Both the position numbers and the translations under genes were made by a program. A stretch of DNA of 10,197 bases, from contig CANHOE010000066.1 of assembly GCA_947462175.1 (NCBI GenBank), positions 1-10,197 on the forward strand, in the 5' to 3' direction. Below the pieces are notes generated by a model. It searched no databases. It had not been told where the DNA came from and saw only the letters and a program-made list of their open reading frames with translations. This DNA comes from Burkholderiales bacterium. Lineage in GTDB: Bacteria > Pseudomonadota > Gammaproteobacteria > Burkholderiales > Burkholderiaceae_C. Below, one piece after another: positions 1-6,842 of the stretch (within the stretch, counting starts at the first letter, position 1; the number at the start of each line of letters is the position of its first letter).

Positions 1-2
1 CG

Positions 3-971
3 CTGTTCTTTCCACAAGTCCAAGGCGAGTCGGCATTGCTGGTGTGGTGCGCCCTCACGCTGACGGTGACCTACCTCGGTTACAGCGTGGTCACGGTCGT
101 GCATCAATCATGGGGCGCTCGGCTCGGCGGCGATGCGCCGCAGCGGGCGCGCATCGTCGCCTGGCGTGAAGGGCTGGCGCTGGTTGGCGTGCTGGTGGCC
201 AGTGTGCTGCCCTCAGTGGCCGGGCTGGCGGTGACCGCGGTGGTCTTCGCGGTGCTGCTGGCGATTGGCGTGCTGTTACTGCGTGCAGCGCGAGCACCGG
301 CGCCGTCCGATCCGGCTGCACGGGCCGCCTCGATGCGCTTGCCGTTTGCGACACCCGCTTTCCGCCGGCTGTTGGCGGTGTACCTGGTCAACGGCATCGC
401 CAGTGCGGTGCCGGCGACGCTGGTCCTGTTTTTCATCCGCGACCGGCTGCAAGCGTCGTCGTTCGAGCCGCTGTTCCTGGCCAGCTATTTCGCGGCCGGT
501 GCGCTGTCGATCCCGCTGTGGGTGCGCGCCGTGCGCTGGTGGGGGCTCGAGCGCGCCTGGCTGATCAGCATGGCGCTGGCCATCCTCGTTTTCAGTGGTG
601 CGACGATGCTGGGCGCGGGCGACGTGGTCGCCTTCACCATCGTATGCACGCTCAGCGGCATCGCACTCGGTGCCGACCTGACATTGCCGAGCGCGATCCT
701 CGCGGGCGTGATTCAGCGCGCGGGGCATGGCGAACAGTCCGAGGGCGCCTACTTCGGCTGGTGGAACTTTGCGACCAAGCTGAACCTGGCACTGGCAGCC
801 GGCGTCGCTTTGCCAGCCCTGTCGTGGTTCGGCTACGCACCGGGCAGCACGAGCCCTCAGGCGTTGTCCGCACTCACCACCGCTTACTGCCTGCTGCCCT
901 GCCTGCTGAAAGCCGGCGCGGCCGGGCTCCTCTACACCCTGCTGATACGCAACACCAGGACATCACCATGA
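3..971 (+). CDS. MFS transporter of the GPH (MelB-like) type, 5' end outside window
   Basis: This is a multi-spanning inner-membrane carrier of the major facilitator superfamily; its substrate is unknown. The frame is open from the first bases, so the true start lies upstream and about 322 C-terminal residues are visible. They form a series of long hydrophobic segments, around eight or nine. A loop with G-A-R-L-G-G-D, then Q-R-A-R, then W-R-E-G (visible residues about 38-56) matches the cytoplasmic loop of glycoside-pentoside-hexuronide:cation symporters, where an acidic residue is followed by R-x-R and a Y/W-R pair. The stop TGA overlaps the ATG of the next gene (ATGA), which implies translational coupling to the DUF3833 lipoprotein. 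GPH-like carriers next to DUF3833 and SDR genes recur in proteobacteria, so the cargo may be lipid-related rather than a sugar; that is inference. The family call is good, the function open. Confidence 0.8.
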   Translation: MFFPQVQGESALLVWCALTLTVTYLGYSVVTVVHQSWGARLGGDAPQRARIVAWREGLALVGVLVASVLPSVAGLAVTAVVFAVLLAIGVLLLRAARAPAPSDPAARAASMRLPFATPAFRRLLAVYLVNGIASAVPATLVLFFIRDRLQASSFEPLFLASYFAAGALSIPLWVRAVRWWGLERAWLISMALAILVFSGATMLGAGDVVAFTIVCTLSGIALGADLTLPSAILAGVIQRAGHGEQSEGAYFGWWNFATKLNLALAAGVALPALSWFGYAPGSTSPQALSALTTAYCLLPCLLKAGAAGLLYTLLIRNTRTSP

Positions 972-1501
972 ACAGACGTTTGTTGTGCGCAGCGGCCGTG
1001 GTCGCCACCGCTTTGCTGACCTCCTGCGCCGGGCCGACGCCCGCCGATTACGCGGCTGAGAAGCCCGTGCTCGACCTGAAGACCTATTTCGACGGCGACA
1101 TCACTGCACACGGGCTCTTCACCGACCGATCTGGCAAGGTGGTGCGCCGCTTCACGGTGCTGATGAAGTGCAGCTGGCAGGGCGACGATGGCGTGCTCGA
1201 CGAACGGTTCACCTACAACGATGGCGAGAAGCAGCAACGCATCTGGTATCTGAAGAAGCTGCCGAATGGCAGGTACACCGGCACTGCCGCCGACGTGGTC
1301 GGCACGGCACAGGGTCAAAGTGCCGGCAATGCGTTCCAGTGGAGCTACACACTGAACCTGCCGGTCGATGGCAAGACCTACGAAGTGCAGTTCGATGACT
1401 GGATGTACCTGATGGACGAGCACGTGATGCTGAACAAGGCCGTGATGAGCAAGTTCGGCGTGCGGCTGGGCGATGTGACGCTGTCGTTCTACAAGCCTTG
1501 A
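968..1501 (+). CDS. DUF3833 family lipoprotein
   Basis: A 177-residue predicted lipoprotein of uncharacterised family DUF3833. The N-terminus has two Arg, a hydrophobic stretch and a lipobox L-T-S-C, with Cys20 as the lipidation site. Residue +2 is Ala, so by the Lol rule it should go to the outer membrane. The mature part shows features I associate with DUF3833: L-K-T-Y-F-D-G near residues 36-42, G-L-F-T-D-R-S-G near 48-55, R-R-F, then D-E-R-F-x-Y-x-D-G and a W-Y-L-K-K strand, consistent with a lipocalin-like beta barrel. The gene starts inside the stop of the upstream MFS gene and ends 13 bases before the SDR start. No enzymatic residue is obvious. Binding or transfer of a lipid in the periplasm is a guess from the fold-like pattern and the neighbours. 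Confidence 0.85.
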   Translation: MNRRLLCAAAVVATALLTSCAGPTPADYAAEKPVLDLKTYFDGDITAHGLFTDRSGKVVRRFTVLMKCSWQGDDGVLDERFTYNDGEKQQRIWYLKKLPNGRYTGTAADVVGTAQGQSAGNAFQWSYTLNLPVDGKTYEVQFDDWMYLMDEHVMLNKAVMSKFGVRLGDVTLSFYKP

Positions 1502-1514
1502 TGGACGCCGTCGC

Positions 1515-2288
1515 ATGTCATTGAACCCACGCATCACCGACTGGTCAGGCCAGGTCGTCTGGCTCGTCGGCGCTTCCAGCGGCATTGGCCTCGCGACCGC
1601 CAAGCTTCTGCATGCGCGCGGGGCGAAGGTGATCGTGTCGGCGCGCAACGCAGCGGCCCTCGAGGGGTTCGAAGCCGCTCATGCAGACAGCCTCGGCATC
1701 GCGCTCGATGCCACCGACCGCGAAGCCATGGCCCGCGCGGTGCAACGCATCGTGGCGCGCTTTGGCCGGCTGGACATGGCGCTGTACTGCGCAGGTCACT
1801 ACGCGGCACTTCGTGCCACCGCCTTCGACCTGGATCAGATGCTGCAGCACGACAAGGTCAACTACGTCGGCGCGCTGTACATGCTGGACGCCGTGTTGCC
1901 GGTGCTGCTGAGGCAGAAATCGGGGCACGTCAGCCTGGTGGCGAGCGTCGCTGGCTACCGCGGCTTGCCGAACGCCCTCGCCTACGGGCCGACCAAGGCA
2001 GCGCTGATCAATCTGGCGCAGACGCTGTACCTCGATCTGCAGCCGCAAGGCATCGGCGTATCGGTGATCTGCCCCGGCTTCGTCGAAACGCCGCTGACGG
2101 CCCAGAACGAATTCAAGATGCCCGCGCTGATCCAGCCCGAGGACGCCGCGCGCGAGATGGTGGCCGGCTGGGCCGCTGGGGAATTCGAGATCCATTTCCC
2201 AAAGCGGTTCACGCGCTTCCTGAAGGCATTGAGTCACCTTGGAGACGGCCTGTACTTCAAGGCCATTCGGCGCGTCACGGGTTTGTAG
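1515..2288 (+). CDS. Short-chain dehydrogenase/reductase (SDR), NAD(P)-dependent
   Basis: A 257-residue classical SDR, a soluble NAD(P)(H)-dependent oxidoreductase of unknown substrate. The cofactor motif G-A-S-S-G-I-G lies at residues 19-25. The catalytic tetrad is complete: Asn116, Ser144 (in L-V-A-S), Tyr157 and Lys161 (Y-G-P-T-K), followed by the P-G-F-V-x-T loop at 187-192. The usual N-N-A-G motif is replaced by Y-C-A-G (residues 91-94), a small departure. The C-terminus carries a basic and aromatic stretch (F-P-K-R-F, about 228-232) and a hydrophobic tail that could meet a membrane or a lipid substrate. The start is ATG, 13 bases after the DUF3833 stop, and the ribosome site is weak. 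It sits between the DUF3833 and NTF2-like genes, which suggests one pathway. The enzyme class is certain, the substrate unknown. Confidence 0.93.
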   Translation: MSLNPRITDWSGQVVWLVGASSGIGLATAKLLHARGAKVIVSARNAAALEGFEAAHADSLGIALDATDREAMARAVQRIVARFGRLDMALYCAGHYAALRATAFDLDQMLQHDKVNYVGALYMLDAVLPVLLRQKSGHVSLVASVAGYRGLPNALAYGPTKAALINLAQTLYLDLQPQGIGVSVICPGFVETPLTAQNEFKMPALIQPEDAAREMVAGWAAGEFEIHFPKRFTRFLKALSHLGDGLYFKAIRRVTGL

Positions 2289-2298
2289 GGCACAGCCC

Positions 2299-2751
2299 AT
2301 GACAAGCCCTTCAGCCGCACGCAGCAACGATCCACGCGTGGTCCGCATCATCGAAGCCTTCGAAGGCTTGACGCCAGCCGACCTGCCCCGACTCGGCGAC
2401 TTCTACGCGCCCGAGGCCGACTTCAAGGACCCGTTCAACGAAGTGCGCGGCGTGCCCGCCATCCGGCAGGTTTTCGAGCACATGTACGTGGCGCTCGAAG
2501 CGCCGCGCTTCGTTATCCATGACGTGGTAGCGCAAGGCGACCAGTGCGTGCTGACCTGGGATTTCATCTTCCGCTTCCGGCGGTTCAGCCGTGAGTGGCA
2601 GACGGTTCGTGGCGCCTCCCACCTGAAGCTCGACGCCCACGGACTGATCACCATGCACCGCGACTACTGGGACGTGGCCGAAGAGCTGTACGAGAAGCTG
2701 CCGGGCGTCGGCTCGCTGATGCGCTGGCTGAAGCGGCGGGCGAATTCATGA
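2299..2751 (+). CDS. Nuclear transport factor 2 / SnoaL-like protein
   Basis: A 150-residue protein of the NTF2/SnoaL-like cone fold. Visible marks are F-Y-A-P-E-A-D-F-K-D-P-F (35-46), then G-V-P-A-I with a following F (51-59), a central sheet W-D-F-x-F-x-F and the closing H-R-D-Y-W-D strand (120-125). Proteins of this fold bind small hydrophobic ligands or act as cyclases, isomerases or hydratases. Nothing here fixes which; Asp and His residues in the pocket leave catalysis possible. I chose the ATG at 2299 because it lies 10 bases after the SDR stop behind an A-G-G-G, and because in-frame upstream residues would only extend into the SDR gene without family resemblance. Its stop overlaps a nine-codon reading frame that reaches the start of the next gene. 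It probably acts with the SDR and the FAD enzyme on one substrate. Confidence 0.85.
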   Translation: MTSPSAARSNDPRVVRIIEAFEGLTPADLPRLGDFYAPEADFKDPFNEVRGVPAIRQVFEHMYVALEAPRFVIHDVVAQGDQCVLTWDFIFRFRRFSREWQTVRGASHLKLDAHGLITMHRDYWDVAEELYEKLPGVGSLMRWLKRRANS

Positions 2752-2777
2752 AGCGCTGCGCCCGCAGGGGCGCCTGA
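2748..2777 (+). other. Nine-codon mini reading frame bridging two genes
   Basis: An ATG overlaps the NTF2-like stop (ATGA), runs nine sense codons (M-K-R-C-A-R-R-G-A) and ends at a TGA that shares its last base with the ATG of the FAD enzyme gene (TGATG). The A-G-G-G-G ribosome site for the FAD gene lies inside it. It could pass ribosomes on from one gene to the next, or be chance. No product is claimed. Confidence 0.3.
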
Positions 2778-3817
2778 TGGCCGCCATCGCGGTGATCGGC
2801 GCAGGCATCGCCGGTCTGACCGTCACTGCCGAGCTGGCAGCGCTCGGCCATGCCGTAGCACTGTTCGACAAGAGCCGCGGCCCTGGCGGTCGATGTGCGA
2901 CGCGGCGCAGCGCGGTCGGGGCGTTCGACCACGGGGCGCCTGGCTTCAGCGCAACCACGGCCGCTTTCCGCGCACAGGTTGCGGCCTGGCGGCACGCGGG
3001 CTGGATCTGCGCCGGCAACGAAGGCCATGCCGTGGCGACAGGCGAGGCGCCTCAACACTCGACGCCCTCGTCAATCTACGGTGTGCCGTCGATGAATGCG
3101 CTGGCTGGGCAGATCGAAGCCCGGTTGCCTGCCGCAGTCACCCTTCACACCGGCAGTCAGGTCACTGCGATCGAGCCCGAATCCGAAGGTGAGGGCTGGC
3201 AACTCCGCCTGAGCGACGGCATCGCTCACGCTGCGCGATTCGACGCGATCGTGGTCGCGGTGCCCGCCGAGCAGGCCGCGATGCTGCTGGCGCCTGATGC
3301 CGCGCAGGCCGAAGCGATGCGTCATACATGCAGTGACCCCTGCTGGACCGTGATGGCGGCGTGGGCCGCCCAGCCGCTACCTCCAGTGCTGGACGCCAGC
3401 CTGAGCAGCGATGCACACAGCGTGCTGTTGACGGCGCTGCGTGATGACTTGCGCCAGGGTCGTACCCATGAAGCGGGTGTCGCCAGTCGCTGGGTATTGC
3501 ACGCCACGCCGCAGTGGACGGTCGAGCATCTGGACGCACCAGCAGAGACGGTGATTGCTGAATTGCTGCTCGCCCTCGCCCGCCAGCTCGGGACCGCCCT
3601 TGAACCGCCCTTGCATGCAGTCGCGCACCGCTGGCGTTATGCGCAGGTTCGCGCGCCGCGCAGCGAGCCCTTCGGCTGGCATGCGGCGCTGCGACTGGGG
3701 AGCTGCGGCGATGCCTGGCACGCCCATGGCGACCTGGGATCAACTCCACCCGATGGCATCGAACGCGCCTGGCTCAGCGGCCATGCACTCGCACAGCAGA
3801 TGCACCAAACCTTGTAG
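2777..3817 (+). CDS. Renalase-like NAD(P)/FAD-dependent oxidoreductase
   Basis: A 346-residue flavoenzyme of the amine-oxidase-like FAD superfamily, closest to the bacterial renalase-like group. A dinucleotide-binding fold opens the protein (G-A-G-I-A-G, residues 8-13), followed by the acidic end of strand two and D-K-S-R-G-P-G-G-R (31-39), then F-D-H-G-A at 50-54, all typical of that group. Near the C-terminus G-S-C-G-D-A-W and a following S-G-H-A-L segment supply the second FAD contact. The characterised Pseudomonas renalase oxidises 2- and 6-dihydro isomers of NAD(P)H back to NAD(P)+. Whether this protein does so, or instead acts on a lipid or an amine, cannot be read from sequence. The start has a good A-G-G-G-G six bases upstream. 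It is the last gene of the operon and converges with the MFS gene on the other strand. Confidence 0.83.
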   Translation: MAAIAVIGAGIAGLTVTAELAALGHAVALFDKSRGPGGRCATRRSAVGAFDHGAPGFSATTAAFRAQVAAWRHAGWICAGNEGHAVATGEAPQHSTPSSIYGVPSMNALAGQIEARLPAAVTLHTGSQVTAIEPESEGEGWQLRLSDGIAHAARFDAIVVAVPAEQAAMLLAPDAAQAEAMRHTCSDPCWTVMAAWAAQPLPPVLDASLSSDAHSVLLTALRDDLRQGRTHEAGVASRWVLHATPQWTVEHLDAPAETVIAELLLALARQLGTALEPPLHAVAHRWRYAQVRAPRSEPFGWHAALRLGSCGDAWHAHGDLGSTPPDGIERAWLSGHALAQQMHQTL

Positions 3818-3843
3818 CCTCGCCTCGCTGAACAGTGCACGCT

Positions 3844-5043
3844 TCAGGCGTGCCCAGCCGTTCCCGAGAAACGACGCGAGAGCACCAGCACCACGACGGA
3901 CAGCACGCTGAGCCACGCGGCCTGTCCATGCGCGCCGAACTGATCGATCATCAGGCCGCTGAACGACGGTCCGATCGCCCCACCGACGGTGTAGCCGGTG
4001 ATCATCGCGGCGGTGCCGGCAATGGCCGACGACGACGCGAACTGATGCGCCACACGGATCATCGTCAGCGTGTAAAGCGCGCCACCGACCGCGCCCCAGA
4101 CAAACGCGCAGATCCACAGCACCGGCGGCCAGACGGCTGCGGTCGCGAAGGCCGCCGATGCACTGAGAAGCAGGGCACCAGCCAGCCCGAACACGGTGCG
4201 CGGCGACACATGGTCGGACAGCCAGCCGCAGGGGTACTGCAAGGCAAAGCTGCCCAGGCCGAGCGCCCCGGCCAAAGACGTTGCCGCGGCCAGCGACAGG
4301 CCCGATTGCGAGCCATAGGCCGTGGTGATCGAACCGAGGCCCGCCTCGAACACGCCGCCGGCAAAAGCGATCGTCACCAGACCCGGCACGCTGCAGATCG
4401 TGGCCCACAGGCCTGCCGGCAGGGCGTCCTCGTTGCTGGCCTGCAGGGCGCTGACCCCCCGGCCGAAGGTGACCAACAGCCCCGCCAGCATCAGCGCCGC
4501 AGCAAACACGGTCAGCGCTTGTGGCGACAGCGGCAACAAGCCCGGCAAAAACGGCCCGATGGCCAGCGCGGCACCGAGCGCGCTTTGGTACAGCCCGGTG
4601 AAACGGCCGCGCCGGTCAGGCGGTGCGTTGTGCGCGATCAATGCCTCGGTGCCATTCCAGACGGCCGCAGCACCGATGCCGCCGAGCACTGCCAACGCAC
4701 ACCACAGCGCGTAGTGCGAGGTGAAGGCGTAGCCCAGCGTCGCCAGCGTCTCCAGGCTCATGCCAACGCGGTAGGCCGTGGCCACGCTCATGCGAGCGAA
4801 CACCTGCGGCATCAGCGGCACCATCAGCGCCACCGTCAGGAAGGGCAGCATCGCCAGCAGGCCGATCGCCGAGGCACTGACGCCCGCCGTCTGCAGCCGC
4901 ACCGCGAGCACCGGCTGCAGCATCGAGAACGACATCACCATCAGCGTGGTGGCACAGGCCACCCGCAGCAGCGCGATCATGGCGATGCGCCGGGGATCGG
5001 GACCCGTCAGCGGGCTGGCGAAGTCACCGCGGGGATCACTCAC
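3844..5043 (-). CDS. MFS transporter, YcaD-like
   Basis: A 399-residue inner-membrane MFS carrier with about twelve hydrophobic segments, its substrate unknown. The first helix starts near residue 22. Loop residues D-R-R-G-R-F-T-G-L-Y after helix four or five and G-W-L-S-D-H between the halves match the MFS A-type motif (a degenerate G-x-x-x-D-R/H). The helix pattern resembles the YcaD/UPF0226-like group that includes many Burkholderiales proteins. Three starts are possible: GTG at 5088, GTG at 5043 and ATG at 4980. I prefer GTG 5043 because it overlaps the TGA of the small upstream gene (GTGA), a usual sign of coupled translation, while GTG 5088 would lie inside that gene. It is the third gene of a corA operon. 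Its stop is 26 bases from the convergent FAD enzyme stop. Confidence 0.88.
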   Translation of the reverse strand: MSDPRGDFASPLTGPDPRRIAMIALLRVACATTLMVMSFSMLQPVLAVRLQTAGVSASAIGLLAMLPFLTVALMVPLMPQVFARMSVATAYRVGMSLETLATLGYAFTSHYALWCALAVLGGIGAAAVWNGTEALIAHNAPPDRRGRFTGLYQSALGAALAIGPFLPGLLPLSPQALTVFAAALMLAGLLVTFGRGVSALQASNEDALPAGLWATICSVPGLVTIAFAGGVFEAGLGSITTAYGSQSGLSLAAATSLAGALGLGSFALQYPCGWLSDHVSPRTVFGLAGALLLSASAAFATAAVWPPVLWICAFVWGAVGGALYTLTMIRVAHQFASSSAIAGTAAMITGYTVGGAIGPSFSGLMIDQFGAHGQAAWLSVLSVVVLVLSRRFSGTAGHA

Positions 5044-5210
5044 CGGCGAGGCATCCCGCCAAGAACGGATTGCTCGTCGAAATAGCACTCGCCATCAGAC
5101 CATCGACCGCCCAGGTCACCGCAGATGCCCTGGGCGTGCCAGACCTTCAGGCCGAACACGGCGATCACCACCACCAGGCCGCCCAACATCAACAACCACT
5201 TGTCCTTCAT
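5040..5210 (-). CDS. Small single-span membrane protein with a Cys-flanked GGRW motif
   Basis: A 56-residue protein I do not recognise by name. It starts with ATG at 5210, four bases after the corA stop, and ends in a TGA that overlaps the GTG start of the MFS gene. The N-terminus M-K-D-K is followed by one hydrophobic helix (about residues 5-23). A short polar tail then has Cys30 and Cys42 bracketing G-D-L-G-G-R-W-S-D-G-E, and ends in P-R-R. The two cysteines could form a disulfide if the tail faces the periplasm; the topology is inferred. The exact fit between two genes and the membrane-protein composition argue for a real gene. There is no clear Shine-Dalgarno, so it probably depends on ribosomes ending corA. 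Cys-x(n)-GGRW-x(n)-Cys tails occur in other small proteobacterial envelope proteins of unknown function (from memory). Confidence 0.72.
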   Translation of the reverse strand: MKDKWLLMLGGLVVVIAVFGLKVWHAQGICGDLGGRWSDGECYFDEQSVLGGMPRR

Positions 5211-5214
5211 CGGA

Positions 5215-6174
5215 TCACAGCCAGCCCTTGCGGCGGAAGTAGATGAAGGGCACGGCGACCGACGCCACCATCAAGGCAACGGCGAACGGATAACCGTATT
5301 GCCACTGCAGTTCGGGCATGGCCTGGAAGTTCATGCCGTAGACGCTGGCAATCAGCGTCGGCGGCAGCAACCCGACACTGGCCACCGAGAACAGTTTGAT
5401 GATCTTGTTCTGATTGATGTTGATGAAACCGACGGTGGCATTCATCAGGAAGTTGATCTTGTCGAACAGGAACGTGGTGTGGCTGTCCAGGGAGTCGATG
5501 TCGCGCATGATCTGCCGCGCCTCCTCGAACTGCTCGGCGCTCAGCAGCCGACTGCGCATCATGAAGCTGACCGCGCGCCGGGTGTCCATCACATTGCGCC
5601 GAATGCGGCCGTTCAGGTCTTCCTCTTTCGCGATGGCCGACAGTGCCTCGGCGGCCATGGCGTCATTGACATCCTCTTTCAGCACCCGCTGGCTGACCTT
5701 TTCGAGCGCGTCATAGATGCCTTCCAGGGCATCGGCGCTGTACTCGGCATCGGCGTCGTAGAGCTTCAGCAGCACGTCCTTCGCGTCCTCGATCAGCGCT
5801 GGAATGCGCCGCGCGCGCAGCCGCAGCAGCCGGAATACCGGCAACTCCTCGCCATGCACCGAGAACAGAACATTCTTGAACAGGATGAAGGCGACCCGGA
5901 CATTGCGCGGCGTTTCGTCGTCATCAATCAGGAAGTCACTGCGTATGTGAAGCTCGCCGTTGTCTTCTTCGTAGAAACGGGCCGATTCTTCGAGGTCGTC
6001 GTCGACCGCATCATCGGGAATCGTCACGCCGAAATGCTGCGCGATCCAGCTCTTCTCCTCCGCCGTTGGCGCATCGAGGTCGACCCAGACCGGCTGGACA
6101 TTGGCCAGCGCATCACGGCTTTCGATCTCTTCCTGGAACAGCCGACCGTGGGCCAGCGAAAAGACATTGAGCAT
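5215..6174 (-). CDS. corA: CorA-family magnesium/divalent metal ion transporter
   Basis: A 319-residue inner-membrane channel of the CorA family, which works as a homopentamer passing Mg2+ (also Co2+ or Ni2+). The protein has the usual plan: a large acidic cytoplasmic funnel (residues 1-250) with a long helical region, then two membrane helices at the C-terminus (about 263-283 and 296-313). The signature Y-G-M-N-F (G-M-N at 280-282) ends the first helix, followed by the loop M-P-E-L, and the protein closes with the basic tail F-R-R-K-G. I chose ATG 6174 because it has a G-G-A-G five bases upstream and gives the family length; an in-frame start further upstream would add about 18 unrelated residues. 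It heads a three-gene operon with the small membrane protein and the MFS carrier, and diverges from hpf across 202 bases. CorA versus a zinc-exporting relative is not decided by sequence alone. Confidence 0.95.
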   Translation of the reverse strand: MLNVFSLAHGRLFQEEIESRDALANVQPVWVDLDAPTAEEKSWIAQHFGVTIPDDAVDDDLEESARFYEEDNGELHIRSDFLIDDDETPRNVRVAFILFKNVLFSVHGEELPVFRLLRLRARRIPALIEDAKDVLLKLYDADAEYSADALEGIYDALEKVSQRVLKEDVNDAMAAEALSAIAKEEDLNGRIRRNVMDTRRAVSFMMRSRLLSAEQFEEARQIMRDIDSLDSHTTFLFDKINFLMNATVGFININQNKIIKLFSVASVGLLPPTLIASVYGMNFQAMPELQWQYGYPFAVALMVASVAVPFIYFRRKGWL

Positions 6175-6201
6175 GAAAGCTCCAGCGAAGCGACAGCAAA
6201 A

Positions 6202-6207
6202 ATTATC
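6202..6207 (-). promoter_or_regulatory. Possible -10 element of the corA promoter
   Basis: On the minus strand this reads GATAAT, five of six with TATAAT, preceded by T-G-C. It would place transcription start about 20 bases before the corA ATG. No convincing -35 is seen (best is TTGTGC at a 15-base spacing), so this stays a weak candidate. Confidence 0.35.
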
Positions 6208-6376
6208 GCATCGGGTCGTAGCGCACAAAGTGCACGCAAATCGATACCCATTGAATCGTTTTTCGCCTTGCCCGATTCGCCGATCAGGCGCAAGATGGAA
6301 TCAGGTCGGGTCGCGCCAGCCGGTCATGGTGACAAAGCCCAGCCTTCTGTCTTTCATCCGTGCGAAAGGGGTTTTC

Positions 6377-6718
6377 ATGAACTTGACGATCAGCGGCCAT
6401 CACCTCGAAATCACGCCCTCTTTACGAGAGTATGTGCTCACCAAACTGGAGCGAGTGACGCGTCACTTCGACCAGGTGGTCGACATCACCGTGTTGTTGT
6501 CAGTCGAAAAGCTGAGGGAAAAGGAGCGTCGGCAAAAGGCCGAAGTCACGTTGCATGTCAAAGGCAAGGACATCTTCATCGAGCAGTCGTGCGAGGACAT
6601 GTACGCGGCCGTCGACCAGTTGATGGACAAACTTGACCGTCAGGTGTGCCGCCACAAAGCCCGGTTGCAGGACCACCATCACGTGGCGGCAAAACGACTT
6701 GACGCTCAAGCCGCTTGA
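6377..6718 (+). CDS. hpf: Ribosome hibernation-promoting factor, short form (HPF/RaiA family)
   Basis: A 113-residue protein of the sigma-54-modulation/ribosomal S30AE family. Such proteins bind the small ribosomal subunit in the decoding region and hold idle ribosomes inactive, in the case of short HPF as 100S dimers together with RMF. The sequence opens M-N-L-T-I-S-G-H-H-L-E-I-T and has E-Y-V-x-x-K-L at 18-24. It continues with V-E-K (43-45), strand A-E-V-T-L-H-V, then E-D-M-Y-A-A-V-D (73-80) and basic K-L-x-R-Q, all typical of HPF. There is no long C-terminal dimerisation domain. The start ATG has a strong A-A-A-G-G-G-G upstream. It is followed by ptsN and hprK, but an intrinsic terminator lies 28 bases after its stop. 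In many relatives rpoN precedes hpf; here the neighbour is the divergent corA. Confidence 0.95.
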   Translation: MNLTISGHHLEITPSLREYVLTKLERVTRHFDQVVDITVLLSVEKLREKERRQKAEVTLHVKGKDIFIEQSCEDMYAAVDQLMDKLDRQVCRHKARLQDHHHVAAKRLDAQAA

Positions 6719-6745
6719 CGCTTCTCTCGACCACCGTGATCATTG

Positions 6746-6772
6746 AAACAGCGGCCCACGGGCCGCTGTTTT
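6746..6772 (+). terminator. Intrinsic terminator after hpf
   Basis: A perfect 11-bp stem, AAACAGCGGCC (6746-6756) with GGCCGCTGTTT (6761-6771), closes a four-base loop CACG and runs into a short T tract. The stem is G+C-rich at its top. It lies 28 bases past the hpf stop, with no other gene before ptsN, and should end most hpf transcripts. Confidence 0.85.
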
Positions 6773-6813
6773 GCCTCTGGCCTCAACCACCCGACACCGG
6801 GAAATCAACGACA

Positions 6814-6842
6814 TTGCTGCAACGCAACATCATGGGCACAAT
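6814..6842 (+). promoter_or_regulatory. Candidate sigma-70 promoter for ptsN-hprK
   Basis: TTGCTG (6814-6819), a 17-base spacer and CACAAT (6837-6842) form a plausible sigma-70 promoter downstream of the hpf terminator and about 110 bases before ptsN. The -35 matches TTGACA at four of six and the -10 matches TATAAT at four of six. The position makes sense because ptsN otherwise has no promoter after the terminator, but the matches alone are modest. Confidence 0.4.

Noticed and set aside
1545..2351. Minus-strand open frame opposite the SDR gene (about 268 codons)
   Set aside because: It has low-complexity composition and no family resemblance, and it lies exactly opposite a well-supported enzyme gene.
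3837..3853. Hairpin GCACGC-TTCAG-GCGTGC at the convergent end of the FAD enzyme and MFS genes, as a terminator
   Set aside because: The stem is only six base pairs, there is no T tract on either strand, and it overlaps the MFS stop codon. It may slow transcription, but it is not enough for a call.
3835..5085. A long open frame on the + strand (about 416 codons) opposite the YcaD-like MFS gene
   Set aside because: Its product is rich in Arg, Gln and His with no recognisable domain, and the minus strand there encodes a clear twelve-helix carrier. In high-G+C DNA such antisense frames arise from codon bias.
5041..5088. GTG at 5088 as the MFS start
   Set aside because: It would overlap the small membrane protein gene by 45 bases and add residues with no resemblance to the family's N-terminus. 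The GTG at 5043 fits the stop/start overlap.
6223..6233. GCAC-AAA-GTGC dyad in the corA-hpf intergenic region as an operator
   Set aside because: It is too short to separate from chance, and no promoter element is placed well against it.
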